The translations under genes were made by a program, and so were the position numbers. DNA of 64,000 nt, taken from contig NC_090614.1 in assembly GCF_004359215.1 (NCBI RefSeq), positions 1,310,385 to 1,374,384 on the forward strand. Direction: 5' to 3'. Below the pieces are notes generated by a model. It was not told the DNA's origin. It was given only the letters and a program-made list of their open reading frames with translations, and ran no database searches. Source of the DNA: Bremia lactucae. Taxonomy: Eukaryota > Oomycota > Peronosporomycetes > Peronosporales > Peronosporaceae. Shown piece by piece: positions 53,064 through 63,218 of this stretch. Positions within the stretch are counted from its first letter, which is position 1. Each line of letters starts with the position of its first letter.

Positions 53064-53563
53064 TCAGAGAGCAGACATCGTCACGGCTTGATGCTTCCAG
53101 TTTATGCATGGCTCGTACTTTCTTAGCCATGAAATTCCAAGGATGATATTAAATTTGTCATCTAATTTAAGCACGATGCAATCACCATCGTACTGTTTCC
53201 CCTGTAACGTACATTGGATGACAACTTCACGTAGCTTTACTGTTACAGATGCGCCTGTTGCTAGGCGCACTGTCATTCTCGTTCGAGGAATATCGCGCTC
53301 AATGAATTCGAGTCTGCGATATTTAAGCGATTGGCATCAAATGAAATTATTCGACGCCTACAAGCGACTTGGATTTTTAGTGGCAACTTATTTGCGACTT
53401 TAATCTTCAAAGTGATGAGGTCAAACTCATCATATTGGGCAGTAACACACAATGCTTGTGGGTATGGAGCAACTTTGATCATAAACCCTGCAAATTCTTT
53501 TGACGTTGCTGGATCAGTAGGGTGCTCCGCACCTTCCGACCGCAAACTCTTTTGACGATCCAC
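53064..53563 (-). pseudogene. B2 protease region
   Basis: DEFDLITLKIKVANKLPLKI, then MTVRLATGASVTVKLREVVI and DDKFNIILGISWLRKYEPCINW give the protease fold. The catalytic DCGAS motif is replaced by ACRRR after a shift. It joins to post-chromodomain sequence at about 53,080. Confidence 0.7.
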
Positions 53564-53599
53564 CTCGCCGTTGCGAATTCGTAATAGCGTCAGATCCGC

Positions 53600-54492
53600 G
53601 TCATCCGAAGTTCCTCGCGGGCGATCGATCGCTTCGATCAGCGTTTCTTAGCACTGTGCGTTGGGCACTGCACTCATAGGCGTAGTGGTCCATCTTTTAA
53701 CAACGATTGCATTTTCGCAATCGTTTATAACATGAAGACCCAGTTTTATCGCTCTCCACTCCAGAGAATCTGGACCTCCGTTTTCTTGTCGTCTCGGTGG
53801 ACAATAAGTACCCGGGTGAACGATAGCCTGTTCATGCTAACGTCCTGCTGTTCCACTACAGAGATCGCTTGGTCAAGCGTCTTTAATTTGAGCCGGAACA
53901 AGTGGGTCTTAAAAGGACCGTCTGCAAGACTCTTGAGCACAGTGACCTGTGCGTGTTCACCTTAATTAGATGACCTAGGATACAACTGACGAGGTATCGT
54001 GTATGTTAGGTATAAGCGTAAAGGTCGCGCTTGTCCTGCTTCAAATCGAAGAGCTCGGCTCGAGCCAAGGGAGTTGCCTTCGACTGGCCTCAAACTCAAA
54101 GATTTCTAACTTGCAGCTTTCGGGTCGACGCCAATGTGTCGGCCCGCTTGATATATGTAAGTGCTGCTAAATCAACATTTCCAACTATCCAACTGTCTAC
54201 TGAGCACCCTATTCACTCAACACTTCGCGTGTTAAGAGCCTTGCAGGCGAAGCAAAGCTACTTTTTCTGGGGCCCCGTCGAGTTTATTTTGTATGAACTT
54301 GGCTATAGCCGCGTGTTTTTATCTCTTTGTAGAGTGAGCAACATATCGCTAACGGATGACCGCCTACGGCGTAGCTCATGCGTCCGACCGCCCTCCATTT
54401 CAGGTCACTCAAATGAGTAAACCCTTTACGCGTTGCGTGATAGCCTTCTTGAGGGCTTGAAAGCTCTCTTCTTCTTCATCGAACATGTCCAT
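53600..54492 (-). pseudogene. B2 gag
   Basis: The start ATG at 54,492 lies just inside the primer site. Capsid pieces include ESKSVSLELR-type and LKTLDQAISVVEQQDVSM (53,940-53,746) in scattered frames. Confidence 0.65.
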
Positions 54493-54543
54493 GTTGGATG
54501 GAACCTGCGTAGGCTGTTGAACAGACTACGAAGTGCTACCAGG

Positions 54544-55054
54544 TGTAACGGGGAACCCTTTTTTAGTACTGATTATATTACTAGTCAACCTGCACTGATT
54601 ACAGTGAAGGATAGGTGTTTTAAGACTTTACGTACACGGAGGTACAGAGGAAAGCTTCTATGGGGCTAAGAGGACTTAGCTCAAAGGATCTAGGCTAAGG
54701 CTTATAGTAGAAAAAAACTGGATTAATATATTAAGTTCCTACGTAACGTTTTTCTATCTACTGGTCACTTTATTAGATTAATACACAATTATGTTTGGCG
54801 CCTACTTGAGCACCGGTTGGCGGGGTTGTTTTAAACTTAAATAAACCAATCAATAGAACTAATGTCTTATTGGGTCAATGTTACCAAATTTGTATTATTG
54901 GAACTATTAAGTCATATAAATTTAAAGATAATTATATGTTCCTTTGCTTATTTCCTTTCATAAACATAATATGATAACTCGTTAAAGAAATGATACTTAT
55001 GCAGCGGTTCACCATGAGAAATCAATCAATCAACAATGTAACGGCGATGAAATA
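54544..55054 (-). repeat. B2 5' LTR, truncating an ankyrin gene
   Basis: The left end TGTAACGGGG is preceded by the complement of the primer site (GAAGTGCTACCAGG). The right end is diverged (near CGCCGTTACATTG in the biological sense). Ankyrin-gene similarity begins at 55,055, so the LTR sits at the 5' end of that gene. Confidence 0.75.
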
Positions 55055-55093
55055 CTCCGATTATTTCTGAGAAATGCGATCGTATTTGACAGA

Positions 55094-57049
55094 ATGACAA
55101 TTTATGATCCACCGCATTTGTCATACCTGTTCGCAATGATGCTGACTGCTGTTGCCTTTGTTCTGCGATCCTACCCCGCTGTGATGCATCTTGAAGAGAG
55201 TTTGAGAGTGATCTCCATTTTTATTGGGCCATCCCCAAACCTTATCTTTAGTGAGGCATGCCAATTTGGATCAATTCGACTGTTGGACTGGATCTGGAGC
55301 ATTTCGTGCACAACACCAAGTAAACGACTACGTGGATGGTCTCTCACTGATTATTTGCGATCCGATGCAAACTACCACAATTGGCAATTTTCTAAGTCGC
55401 TGTATGTAGCGGTCAGCAGAGATGATTTGACAATGGTTAAGTGGCTCTTTGCGCATTTCTCTGGTTGTGAAGCCTCTGAGCGTGCTGTTGATGTCGCCAT
55501 GAGCAAGGGATATTTAAAAGTACTTTTCTATTTATGGATTCACCGGTCCCGTCGTCTGTGTATGAAAGGTGCATATATCCCATGGGATAGTAGAGACTTA
55601 GATAGAGACAAATTCGACCGCAAGTTCAAAAATACTGTTTGCTTCCCTGAAACAATGTGGACTTGTGAGGCAGTAACTAAAGCTGTCGAAAATGGACAAT
55701 ATTTGGACTGTCTCGTGGAAGGCTTACCTTTTAACGAACAATGTCGAGAAATTGCAATCAAGCACGCATTAAAACTCGGAAAAATGGATCTTGCAAAGCA
55801 GATGTTGCTTCCTGGCGGGTGCTTGCTCGATTATGGAGCTGGCTGTCCTCAAGTTGCAATAATTGAGTGGATGAGTGCATGTGGATACTTACGCCGTGAT
55901 GCGGCTATTGCAGCGTCGGCGATCCCAACTCTAACCTCGAATGAACATTTGCAGCTTGCAGAGATGGCGCTTCAATGGCATTCCCCGCTACCAAAGAACT
56001 ACGAGAATTGGAAGCTGGCATGGGTTGACAGTATCAAAGGCGTGTGCACATTCGGAAAGCTAACTGAACTGAAGTGGCTTTTGAGTCATCCTCTTGGCAG
56101 TGAAGCGTGCAAAATTATGAGAAAGAACAAGTCGATAGTATGCTTACTTAGTGCGGCAGCTGAAGGTGGGCATGTCGATGTCATGAAGTTCCTCAAAGAG
56201 CATAACCTTGCCAAGAAATTTCCAAAAGCACTTGATTGTGCAATAATAGCGGGCCAACCTGACTCTGTGAAATGGCTCATTTCTCATCATAAATTCAATA
56301 TACCTAGGAGATTTGCAATCGACAAATGTGCTGCGTACGGCCATCCACAGCTTCTACAGGTCTTTCATGATTTCGATCAATTGCAGGCGCAAGAGGCTAA
56401 AAAAAGTAAATTGATGCGCACTGAAGCTGCGGATTCGTGGTGGAATTTCACGACCGCTCCCATTCTTGCGGCGGCAAGAGGTGATCATTTTGCTGTACTT
56501 GAATGGTTCCAAGCAAATCGTTTCGAGCGGTATGACCGCTGTGCGATGGGCAGTGCCGCTAGTGAAGGCCACTTGGAAGTGATAAAGTGGCTGCATAAGA
56601 ATGGATCCGAGATTTGTTCAAATTGGGCAATAGATCAAGCTGCATCACGTGGTCATTTAGATGTTGTGGAATGGCTGCGTGCGAACTATTCTTATAAGTG
56701 CACGTCATTTTCGATATGTCGGGCTGCCGAAAACGGTCATTTATCGATGGTCAAGTGGCTGTATGCCAACATGCCAGAGTCGCATACAGCTCGAGCTTTC
56801 AACTGTGCAGTTCGCTATTGCCATCTCGACGTGGCAACGTGGTTACGATCGCGCTTTCTTGAAGACGATGTCGTGTTTGACTTGACGAATCCTACCTTGC
56901 GAATTGTGGCCGACTTCGAAGCCAATTCCTTTGAGATGCTGCTGTGGTTGCAAACTTACGCCAATGACGTCTTTACACCGGATTTTGTGAGCTTTATTCG
57001 TTCAGAGACATGCAAGCCTATTTCAAATTGGCTTGAAGAAAACTATTGA
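55094..57049 (+). CDS. Ankyrin-repeat protein, 5' end replaced by an LTR
   Basis: An open frame of 651 residues is built almost entirely of degenerate ankyrin-type units. The pattern is AA..GHL.VVKWL, clearest at about residues 345-420 (AAAEGGHVDVMKFLKE, SVKWLISHHKF) and 485-600 (AASEGHLEVIKWLHKNGSE, AASRGHLDVVEWLRANYSY, AAENGHLSMVKWLYANM, YCHLDVATWLRSRF). Such proteins form a large family in oomycetes. Ankyrin stacks bind other proteins, but no partner is known here. The first ATG is internal to the ancestral coding sequence: the copy at 824-2,930 continues upstream of the homologous position, whereas here family B LTR sequence begins at 55,055. The protein is therefore N-terminally truncated, or driven from the LTR. 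No intron is needed. Confidence 0.8.
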   Translation: MTIYDPPHLSYLFAMMLTAVAFVLRSYPAVMHLEESLRVISIFIGPSPNLIFSEACQFGSIRLLDWIWSISCTTPSKRLRGWSLTDYLRSDANYHNWQFSKSLYVAVSRDDLTMVKWLFAHFSGCEASERAVDVAMSKGYLKVLFYLWIHRSRRLCMKGAYIPWDSRDLDRDKFDRKFKNTVCFPETMWTCEAVTKAVENGQYLDCLVEGLPFNEQCREIAIKHALKLGKMDLAKQMLLPGGCLLDYGAGCPQVAIIEWMSACGYLRRDAAIAASAIPTLTSNEHLQLAEMALQWHSPLPKNYENWKLAWVDSIKGVCTFGKLTELKWLLSHPLGSEACKIMRKNKSIVCLLSAAAEGGHVDVMKFLKEHNLAKKFPKALDCAIIAGQPDSVKWLISHHKFNIPRRFAIDKCAAYGHPQLLQVFHDFDQLQAQEAKKSKLMRTEAADSWWNFTTAPILAAARGDHFAVLEWFQANRFERYDRCAMGSAASEGHLEVIKWLHKNGSEICSNWAIDQAASRGHLDVVEWLRANYSYKCTSFSICRAAENGHLSMVKWLYANMPESHTARAFNCAVRYCHLDVATWLRSRFLEDDVVFDLTNPTLRIVADFEANSFEMLLWLQTYANDVFTPDFVSFIRSETCKPISNWLEENY

Positions 57050-58243
57050 AACTCCTATGATTTTGCAAAGAATATATTCTATTTTGAATTAAGAACTGAA
57101 ACTTAAAACAAACGTGTTATACTTTTTCACGCGCACGGTGCACCGCTAAGAAATAGATTATTGTAGAAAATATATGCCGTCATGCACCGATGTCCTCGCG
57201 AGGCGAATAGATTAAAAGTTGCTTATATGTCAATGCTCCGTCCGATGCGCTTAGCAATGTTTTGGAGTAGCAGTTACGTTATGTAAGTCAAAAACTCTGT
57301 CGGTGGCTTCATACGAAACTGTTGTTCTGAACGTTGTCTCTAGACCACCGTATGAGCCACCAGGCAGGTCGAGATTTGGATGGATCTCAACATATTTATT
57401 CTATACATTTGCCACTGCAGAGTTTAAGATGTTCGGACGGAGTGTTAAATAATGCAGCTCGCTATCACGTTTGCACTACAGCTATCGTTATAGGACTGAA
57501 AAGTTAAATTTCACTGCAAGGAAATGCCCCTCATATCGAGGGAATAAAAAAATTGATTGAACCGCACTAGATAAGTCAATTACACGGTAATCTTTAGTAA
57601 AAGGCGAAAGATTAATACGAATGAAATTAACTTTGCGGATACATCCACCAAATGAAAACAAATATTGTTATACCCTAAATTATACCTTACGTACGTATAT
57701 TCAATTATATAACCAGTATTCTCAATTAAATATAACTTGTATTGTCCAATTAAAATAAACCTAATGAATTTTGAGCCGTTTTGTAAGATAGATTTATATA
57801 ATTTAACAGTTTAAGCTTTGCGAAATAGACGACAAATTTATTGGAGGATCCGTAGTGTTTTGCAGTTACGATTACGACGTCATTAAAAAGGGCAGTTAAT
57901 GGCGATATGCGCTTTGACTGTATATAGAACACGTTATTTTGTAACGGTTTATAAGACTGAATGGCCACCATAATTGGTCGTATCCACGTTCTTTTCCAAC
58001 ATCTTTCTACAGAAGAAAACTGAAAGCTCTAAATATGAATACCCGAAACGGGCAAATCAAATATGCGGATACTACTGCCGAGCTTTAAATTGATTTCGTA
58101 GTAATCTGGTGGACAAAGGTGTGCGTCTGCCATATATATATATATATATAGCACCTTCATGTGGCCAATATCGTTTTTTTAAGCTTCCAGATTTGATTTC
58201 GCTTCGACGGATCACTGATATCAAGACACCGATGTGCTGTTGC
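57050..58243. other. Ankyrin 3' flank and unassigned AT-rich DNA
   Basis: The first 110 bp are the ankyrin-gene 3' flank shared with 2,930-3,040 and 49,837-49,920. No other gene is seen. A (TA) run lies at 58,132-58,150. Confidence 0.5.
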
Positions 58244-58708
58244 TGTAACGGGGCACTGCCGACTTGTACTGCTTCAGTACAAGTCCATATCGCACTGCCT
58301 CAATACGAGTGGTGCCTCAATGCAAGTGGTGCCTCACGTCACTTCACGTACACTAGTACGTGCAGAGGAAATTTTTCTTTAAAACACTTGCTTTAAAGAG
58401 GGTTAATTAAAAACTGTATTAATATAATTGAGTTTTTCTTGTCTATTTACTTAATACTAACTTAATTATAAACTAATACAAAACAAGTACGAAAAGTCTT
58501 ATCTGTCTTTATCTTTGCGCGTCCAGCGCTGACTGGAACCCGGAGAAAGTAGATATAATGGTCTACATCTACCAATGGATAAGCCTTTAAAATATCCATG
58601 TAATGAAATCTTCTCCAAATATTATCTTCCATTTAAATAATATAATAATTAACAAACTGTAAGTGTCATTTCATGTAGCGATACACCCGTTACATCACCC
58701 CTCCCTTT
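58244..58708 (-). repeat. A3 3' LTR and polypurine tract
   Basis: LTR 58,244-58,694 has TGTAACGGGG at left and TACACCCGTTACA at right. In element sense it is preceded by AAAAGGGAGGGGTGA (complement of 58,694-58,708), a good polypurine tract. The left flank is not the primer site, which confirms this is the 3' LTR. Confidence 0.85.
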
Positions 58709-58811
58709 TAACGACAATCACTCTGACTGTCGTTCGGTAGAGTGGTCACTATAAGACCACTTATTAAAAAAGATGTTGATTCGTCAGAACCATCATTTTT
58801 TATTCTATCGC

Positions 58812-59745
58812 ATGGTTAACAAGTCCATGCGGTATGCGAATAGTGCGGCGCCTTCGGCTGCGGTTCATGCAGCCGCGGGCGACGCATTATTGTCCCTTGC
58901 CGCAGACGTTCCATCTGCCGTAGTGTCATCTTCTTCGCAACTCTAAATGTTGCGGGTGCACGTGGTGATACACCACGTGAATGCGATCCCTCTTTGTAGG
59001 TCGACTACGAATGCGAGTCGGTCGAAATGGCCGACTCTGGGAGAACAGAACAGTCGCCTGCTCATCGTCAGGCGGCTGACAATGAGCCTTCGAATGAGGG
59101 AGCTCATTCGAGCAGACGTGCTGGTAGCATTCGCTACAGCATGTTCGGTTCCGACGATGAGGATGATTCCTCATCGCCAGTACCGTCTCCCGTGCCGTCA
59201 CCCGCACATATTTCTGTGTTTGGTGATTACGATGGCGTAAGTCTTCAAAAGAGAAGTTCTTGTGGTACCCCTGCTTCAGTGGGTACCACTCAGGGGATCG
59301 TAGACACTAAAATGTCTCGTCTTGCCCCTGAGAAAAAGCCGTAGCTTTTGCCCGAACAGCTTATTATTAGCTTGTTTGGAGAGACTACTCCTCACAATAT
59401 ATATCCTTTATTTATTGCGACAAAGCTTTATGGTCTTGATCTCAGCGCGAAGAATTTTCGCGCTGAGGAAGACTTTTTCTCTCGATGCTTTTTTCAACCA
59501 TCGATGGTATCGTGGCAACAATAAGCGAGATAAAGTCTCGCTTTTGCAAAGCCTGGAGCGCGTTCATTCGCAATGTCAAAGACATTGGACGCGAAGCCTG
59601 GCTTCAAAGACTTAACGTGATTCTATAAAAAGAACTTTTACCGGTGCACGGTATAAATTGCATCGGTTGTTACGGGAGGCAGGACTTCCATGCCTAACGT
59701 GGGGTGATCCCTGTCCGTGTTGTGTTGACAACACGAAGCGAGTAA
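58812..59745 (+). pseudogene. A3 reverse-strand accessory gene
   Basis: It begins about 118 bp from the LTR with MVNKSMRYANSAAPSAAVHA (44 codons, stop). A second block opens at 59,027 with MADSGRTEQSPAHRQAADNE, an acidic Ser/Pro-rich segment and LAPEKKP, one in-frame TAG at 59,342, then LLPEQLIISLFGETTPHN, LFIATKLYGLD, SAKNFRAEEDFF. Shifted frames follow to REAGLPC and the same final stop (GAAGCGAGTAA, 59,743) as A1. The interval between blocks 1 and 2 ends CTTTGTAG and could be an intron acceptor, but block 1 stops first. The whole is about 310 codons with four or five lesions. Function unknown. Confidence 0.6.
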
Positions 59746-60506
59746 AAGGGATGCCTATTCCTTTTCTTCGCCCTGGAGAAGGGCTCGCATCTCTATCGAG
59801 ATGCGCTATGCGATTGACGTTTTGCAACAGATTTACAAGCGCCAGGGGCTCGTGTTTTCTCGATAAACCTTCTGATCCATCGGATGGGTCTCGTCATACT
59901 GATGGACGAGGCCCTCAACGTCAACAATCAGCTGGGAACGTGGCTCCCAGCTGTCATGTAAAGGTGGATAACCGCGCCAGTGATCAACATAACTTGCTCG
60001 CAGCCCCTTCACATCACGATGGTTTTGGATACGTTTCACAAGGAAACGTTGACCATCGTAGGAATCCACCAAGGGTTGTGGTGGAGGAGAGAAAATTAAA
60101 TCCGAACCATATGTCGGATCTAGAGTCGGAGATCGACAAACTCGATCGCTTCCTTCATGATTTGGATGAGGAAGTTGATCACGAGCGTGGTAAGCGTCGC
60201 TCGTTGGAGCACACGGTGCAGGCTCACCATATCGAACGATTGGAGACCGATCGAAGAGTGCGTACTCCATTTGGGAGTACGAACGGAATCACGCTCTTCG
60301 TGATGAGCTGTCGTCAGCTCATCGCGGTTTCGAGGATCTTCGGACCTGACATAAAAATCTCCAGATTCAGCATGAGAATCTGGTCGGTGACCACAAGAAT
60401 CTTTTAGAGATTCTTGAAAAGGGTGGTCAGATCCGACCTCGGAAAAAGCCGCGTACTGGTGGTACTTGCGGAGCCGACCAACGTAAAACGTAGGATGCGT
60501 TAGCAT
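59612..60506 (-). pseudogene. A3 pol C-terminus with chromodomain
   Basis: Integrase tail THPTFYVGRLRKYHQYAAF (60,506) is followed, in other frames, by the chromodomain DSYDGQRFLVKRIQNHRDVK, then RASYVDHWRGYPPLHDSWEP (about 60,085-59,945) and a basic tail to 59,612. VDHWRGY carries Asp-His where other copies have Val-Arg. Confidence 0.75.
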
Positions 60507-60518
60507 CCTAGGTGGTAA

Positions 60519-61560
60519 TTATATTGTGTACGCATTGCCTCTGCGATGCAGTACACGGAAAGCCCCAATGAACTTGGGTAGTAGTTTACTGCTACCTACA
60601 TTAGCGGCTATACGCTTGGGTAAGTTTACCGTAGAAAGTAGTACTAGGCCAGTAATATTAAATAAATAAAAACGTATGCTATTCCATGTTTGTCTGCGTT
60701 CCATTTCTGACGGTCCACTGCGTTAGCAATTGAATCCTGTACGAAACGGATTACTGATGCTCGAGCCGGCACAAAATTCCTCTGCTGAGTCATTTGTTTT
60801 GTCTATTTCAGTGCGCTTTGTGCGCACTGCCATGAGCGTTTTCTCTGCTTCGACATCGACGCGTGATGAGCATGAGCCAGAAATGATTTTGCTCGTGCGA
60901 GTCCACCCATAAACAAGAGAATCTTTCTAATTGGGTGGGTATACGTGAATGGCTTATGCCATCCACGAAGAACGGTGTATGCGTTGTAGACGCATGCACC
61001 GAATGTTTGATAGCGAATTCGACCATCGATAAAAACTTGCTCCAATTCGGATACGATTGGACGTAACCTCGAAGTATTTCTTCGAGGACGCGGTTTACGC
61101 GTTCCGTCTGACCATCTATATCTGGACGAGCAGAAGTTGACATAGTCAGCCGTGTTCCGAGAGATCGGAACACGGATTGCCAAAACTCCGCCGTAAACCA
61201 TGGATATCTATCCGAGACCAGTTCACGGGGTAACCCATGGAGTTTGAATACCGTGTCAATAAAGACACGGGCACAGCCAGGAGCCGTGATCGAGTCTGGT
61301 ACTGCAGCAAGATGTACCATCTTGCTGAATCTGTCTACAAAAACAAGGTTTCTTTGGTTTTTGTGATCGTCATCGGGAAATCCGAAGACGAAGTCCATCG
61401 ATACGGACTGCCATCACTCTGCCAGAAGTGGTAGAGGTTGAAGAGGTGCACGTGATGAATGGCTAGGCTTTACCCGTTGACATACCTCGCAAGCACGAAT
61501 GTACTTGCGCACAAACTGATACTAGCGGGGCCAGTAAAAGTCGCGACTTACTGTGAGGTA
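60519..61560 (-). pseudogene. A3 integrase
   Basis: The 196-codon frame (61,398-60,808) holds the catalytic core: MDFVFGFPDDDHKNQRNLVF, FIDTVFKLHGLPRELVSDR and DGQTERVNRVLEEILRGY, giving Asp, Asp, Glu. VEFAIKHSVHASTTHTPFFV follows. The zinc module upstream (to about 61,640) and the GSSKLLPKFIGAFRVLHRRG module near 60,600 are in separate frames. Confidence 0.8.
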
Positions 61561-62330
61561 AGTCTTCTCACGTCCACGATGCCCACTTGTTGGTGCATCG
61601 TGACACTCATACATGATGCGCAAGCGCAAATCATTGTGAGTTGAAACGACGACACGTGGAGTGTCGCCGGTATCGGCTGTGAAATACAATAAGCCGTTAC
61701 GTGTTGTGTGTCGATCGGATGACGATCGATATAAAGCCGTAGATCTTTAAAAGATTTACCGGATGGATTCATTAAATGATCCATCAAACATAGAAGGTCC
61801 CTATCTTCTTTGTAGGCTTTCTTTATGTCATCAACTAAGGTTGATGACGGAACACTCGAAGTGGGTGTTGCAACAGTAAGCTTATTTTCACTGTTGGAGT
61901 GCACTGCTGACTCGAAATCGGGTCGGCGTGACAACGCATCAGCGACGACATTAAGTCGTTCTAATTTATATTCGACTGAGAAATATACTCCGCAAAAAAG
62001 GATACCACCTCGCCATTCTTTGCGAGAGGTGAGGGCTATTTACGGCCGTGCGGAATGACGCATGGTCTATATATACGATGAACGGTCTATCACCGAGGAG
62101 GTAGACCCTAAATTTAGCCAATGCATATTTCATGGCAAGGAGTTCCATGTCATGCACTGGGTAATTGCGATCAGCTGGTTGCAGCTGGCGCGATTGGTAA
62201 CAGACGACGCGCTCCGCGCCATCTGTATCGTATTACATTAACGCACAGCCGATTGCGAAATCGCTGGCTTCACGGACCACATGAAATGGTCTGCCTTGAT
62301 CGATAATCGCCAAGATGGGCTATTGCATCA
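61548..62330 (-). pseudogene. A3 RNase H
   Basis: 62,157-61,966 encodes MHDMELLAMKYALAKFRVYL and VYIDHASFRTAVNSPHLS; a shift leads to SRRPDFESAV (61,934). The upstream part near 62,300 is readable in other frames. Confidence 0.75.
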
Positions 62331-62955
62331 AGCTCTGCTTAATACCTTCAAAGGAACTCTGACAATCAGCGTTCCATACCGATTTCTCGTCTTTTTTCAA
62401 GAGATGAGAGAGATGAACTGTCATCTCTGCATAATATCGACAGTACTTATGCAAGTACGCCCTATAGGTGTTAATAATTTTCAATTTTTTATCGGTAAAT
62501 TCATATTTGTTATAAAATCACCATCTTTTATTATGTATTCAATTAATAAAAAAAAATCTTTTCTATTTGCCTCTAAACTAAGAAACTTTCTAAGTCCCTT
62601 GACATCGACTGGAACTGGCCAGTTGGTGATTGCCTTGATGTTTTCGGGATCAGGGCGCACGCCGTGTTTACTAACGATGCACCTAAGAAGTGGTATTTCG
62701 CTTGCAGCGAATATGCACTTCTTGAGATTTGCGTACAACGTATCAGTGTAAGAACCTGACGAACGTGATTCTTATGAGCTTTGACGTCCGTCTTACCGTC
62801 CATGGCTCGGCTATGGACGAATACATCGTCAAAATAACTCGGTTTGAATTCTCGCACCGGTCTCAACAGATTTGTTACGCATCTGTTGAATGTGTTGCAG
62901 GGGCGTTACTAAGCCCCTGTGGCATGACTAGCCATTCCCAGAGCATCCCACTGCT
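62330..62955 (-). pseudogene. A3 reverse transcriptase, N-terminal half deleted
   Basis: MRPVREFKPSYFDDVFVHSR (62,866) has the intact catalytic FDD, followed by YANLKKCIFAASEIPLLRC and PVDVKGLRKFLSL. The fingers and early palm are missing: at about 62,955 the sequence switches to unrelated DNA. Confidence 0.75.
62470..62575. repeat. AT-rich insertion inside A3 RT
   Basis: About 105 bp of AT-rich sequence splits the RT thumb between TTTCTTAG and GGCGTACTTGC (element sense), which adjoin in A1 near 44,030. It is of unknown origin. Confidence 0.55.
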
Positions 62956-63070
62956 AACGTACAAACGAAAAGAACGAGTAATATTTAGTGCGCTAGCCTA
63001 GGCGGCGGAAACGAGCCCAGGAACGCAAATATCTCTAAGAGCTAGGTCCGATTTACGTATTCTTCTTCTG
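62955..63070. other. Filler sequence at the A3 internal deletion
   Basis: It joins the RT (GMLWEW region) to the pre-RT spacer. In A1 these are separated by about 600 bp of RT. The filler matches neither side in an obvious way. Confidence 0.45.
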
Positions 63071-63218
63071 TGACGAGTACGCAGACCTGCTTGATTCTAC
63101 CACTATGCAGATCTCTAAAGAACCGTTGGGTTCTAGGGTTGGTGATTGAGTTTTCTTCGAAGTTAACTTCGGAGGCGCATACAGATCAAGAGTATAAGCG
63201 CCTACTCTTGATCCGTCA

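Larger units (their letters stand above)
51990..55054 (-). mobile_element. Ty3/gypsy B2, internally deleted
   Basis: The 5' LTR (54,544-55,054), gag and protease are followed directly by the region after the chromodomain and the reverse-strand frame. RT, RNase H, integrase and chromodomain are absent. The 3' LTR is lost at the junction with element E. Confidence 0.75.

Noticed and set aside
59833..60407. Long plus-strand frame opposite the A3 chromodomain with a coiled-coil look (SDLESEIDKLDRFL)
   Set aside because: A similar antisense stretch occurs at 46,095-46,538 in A1, but it lies beyond the shared stop of the accessory frame and opposite a conserved linker/chromodomain. Sense-strand constraint is enough to explain its conservation, so I leave it out as a gene while noting the resemblance.
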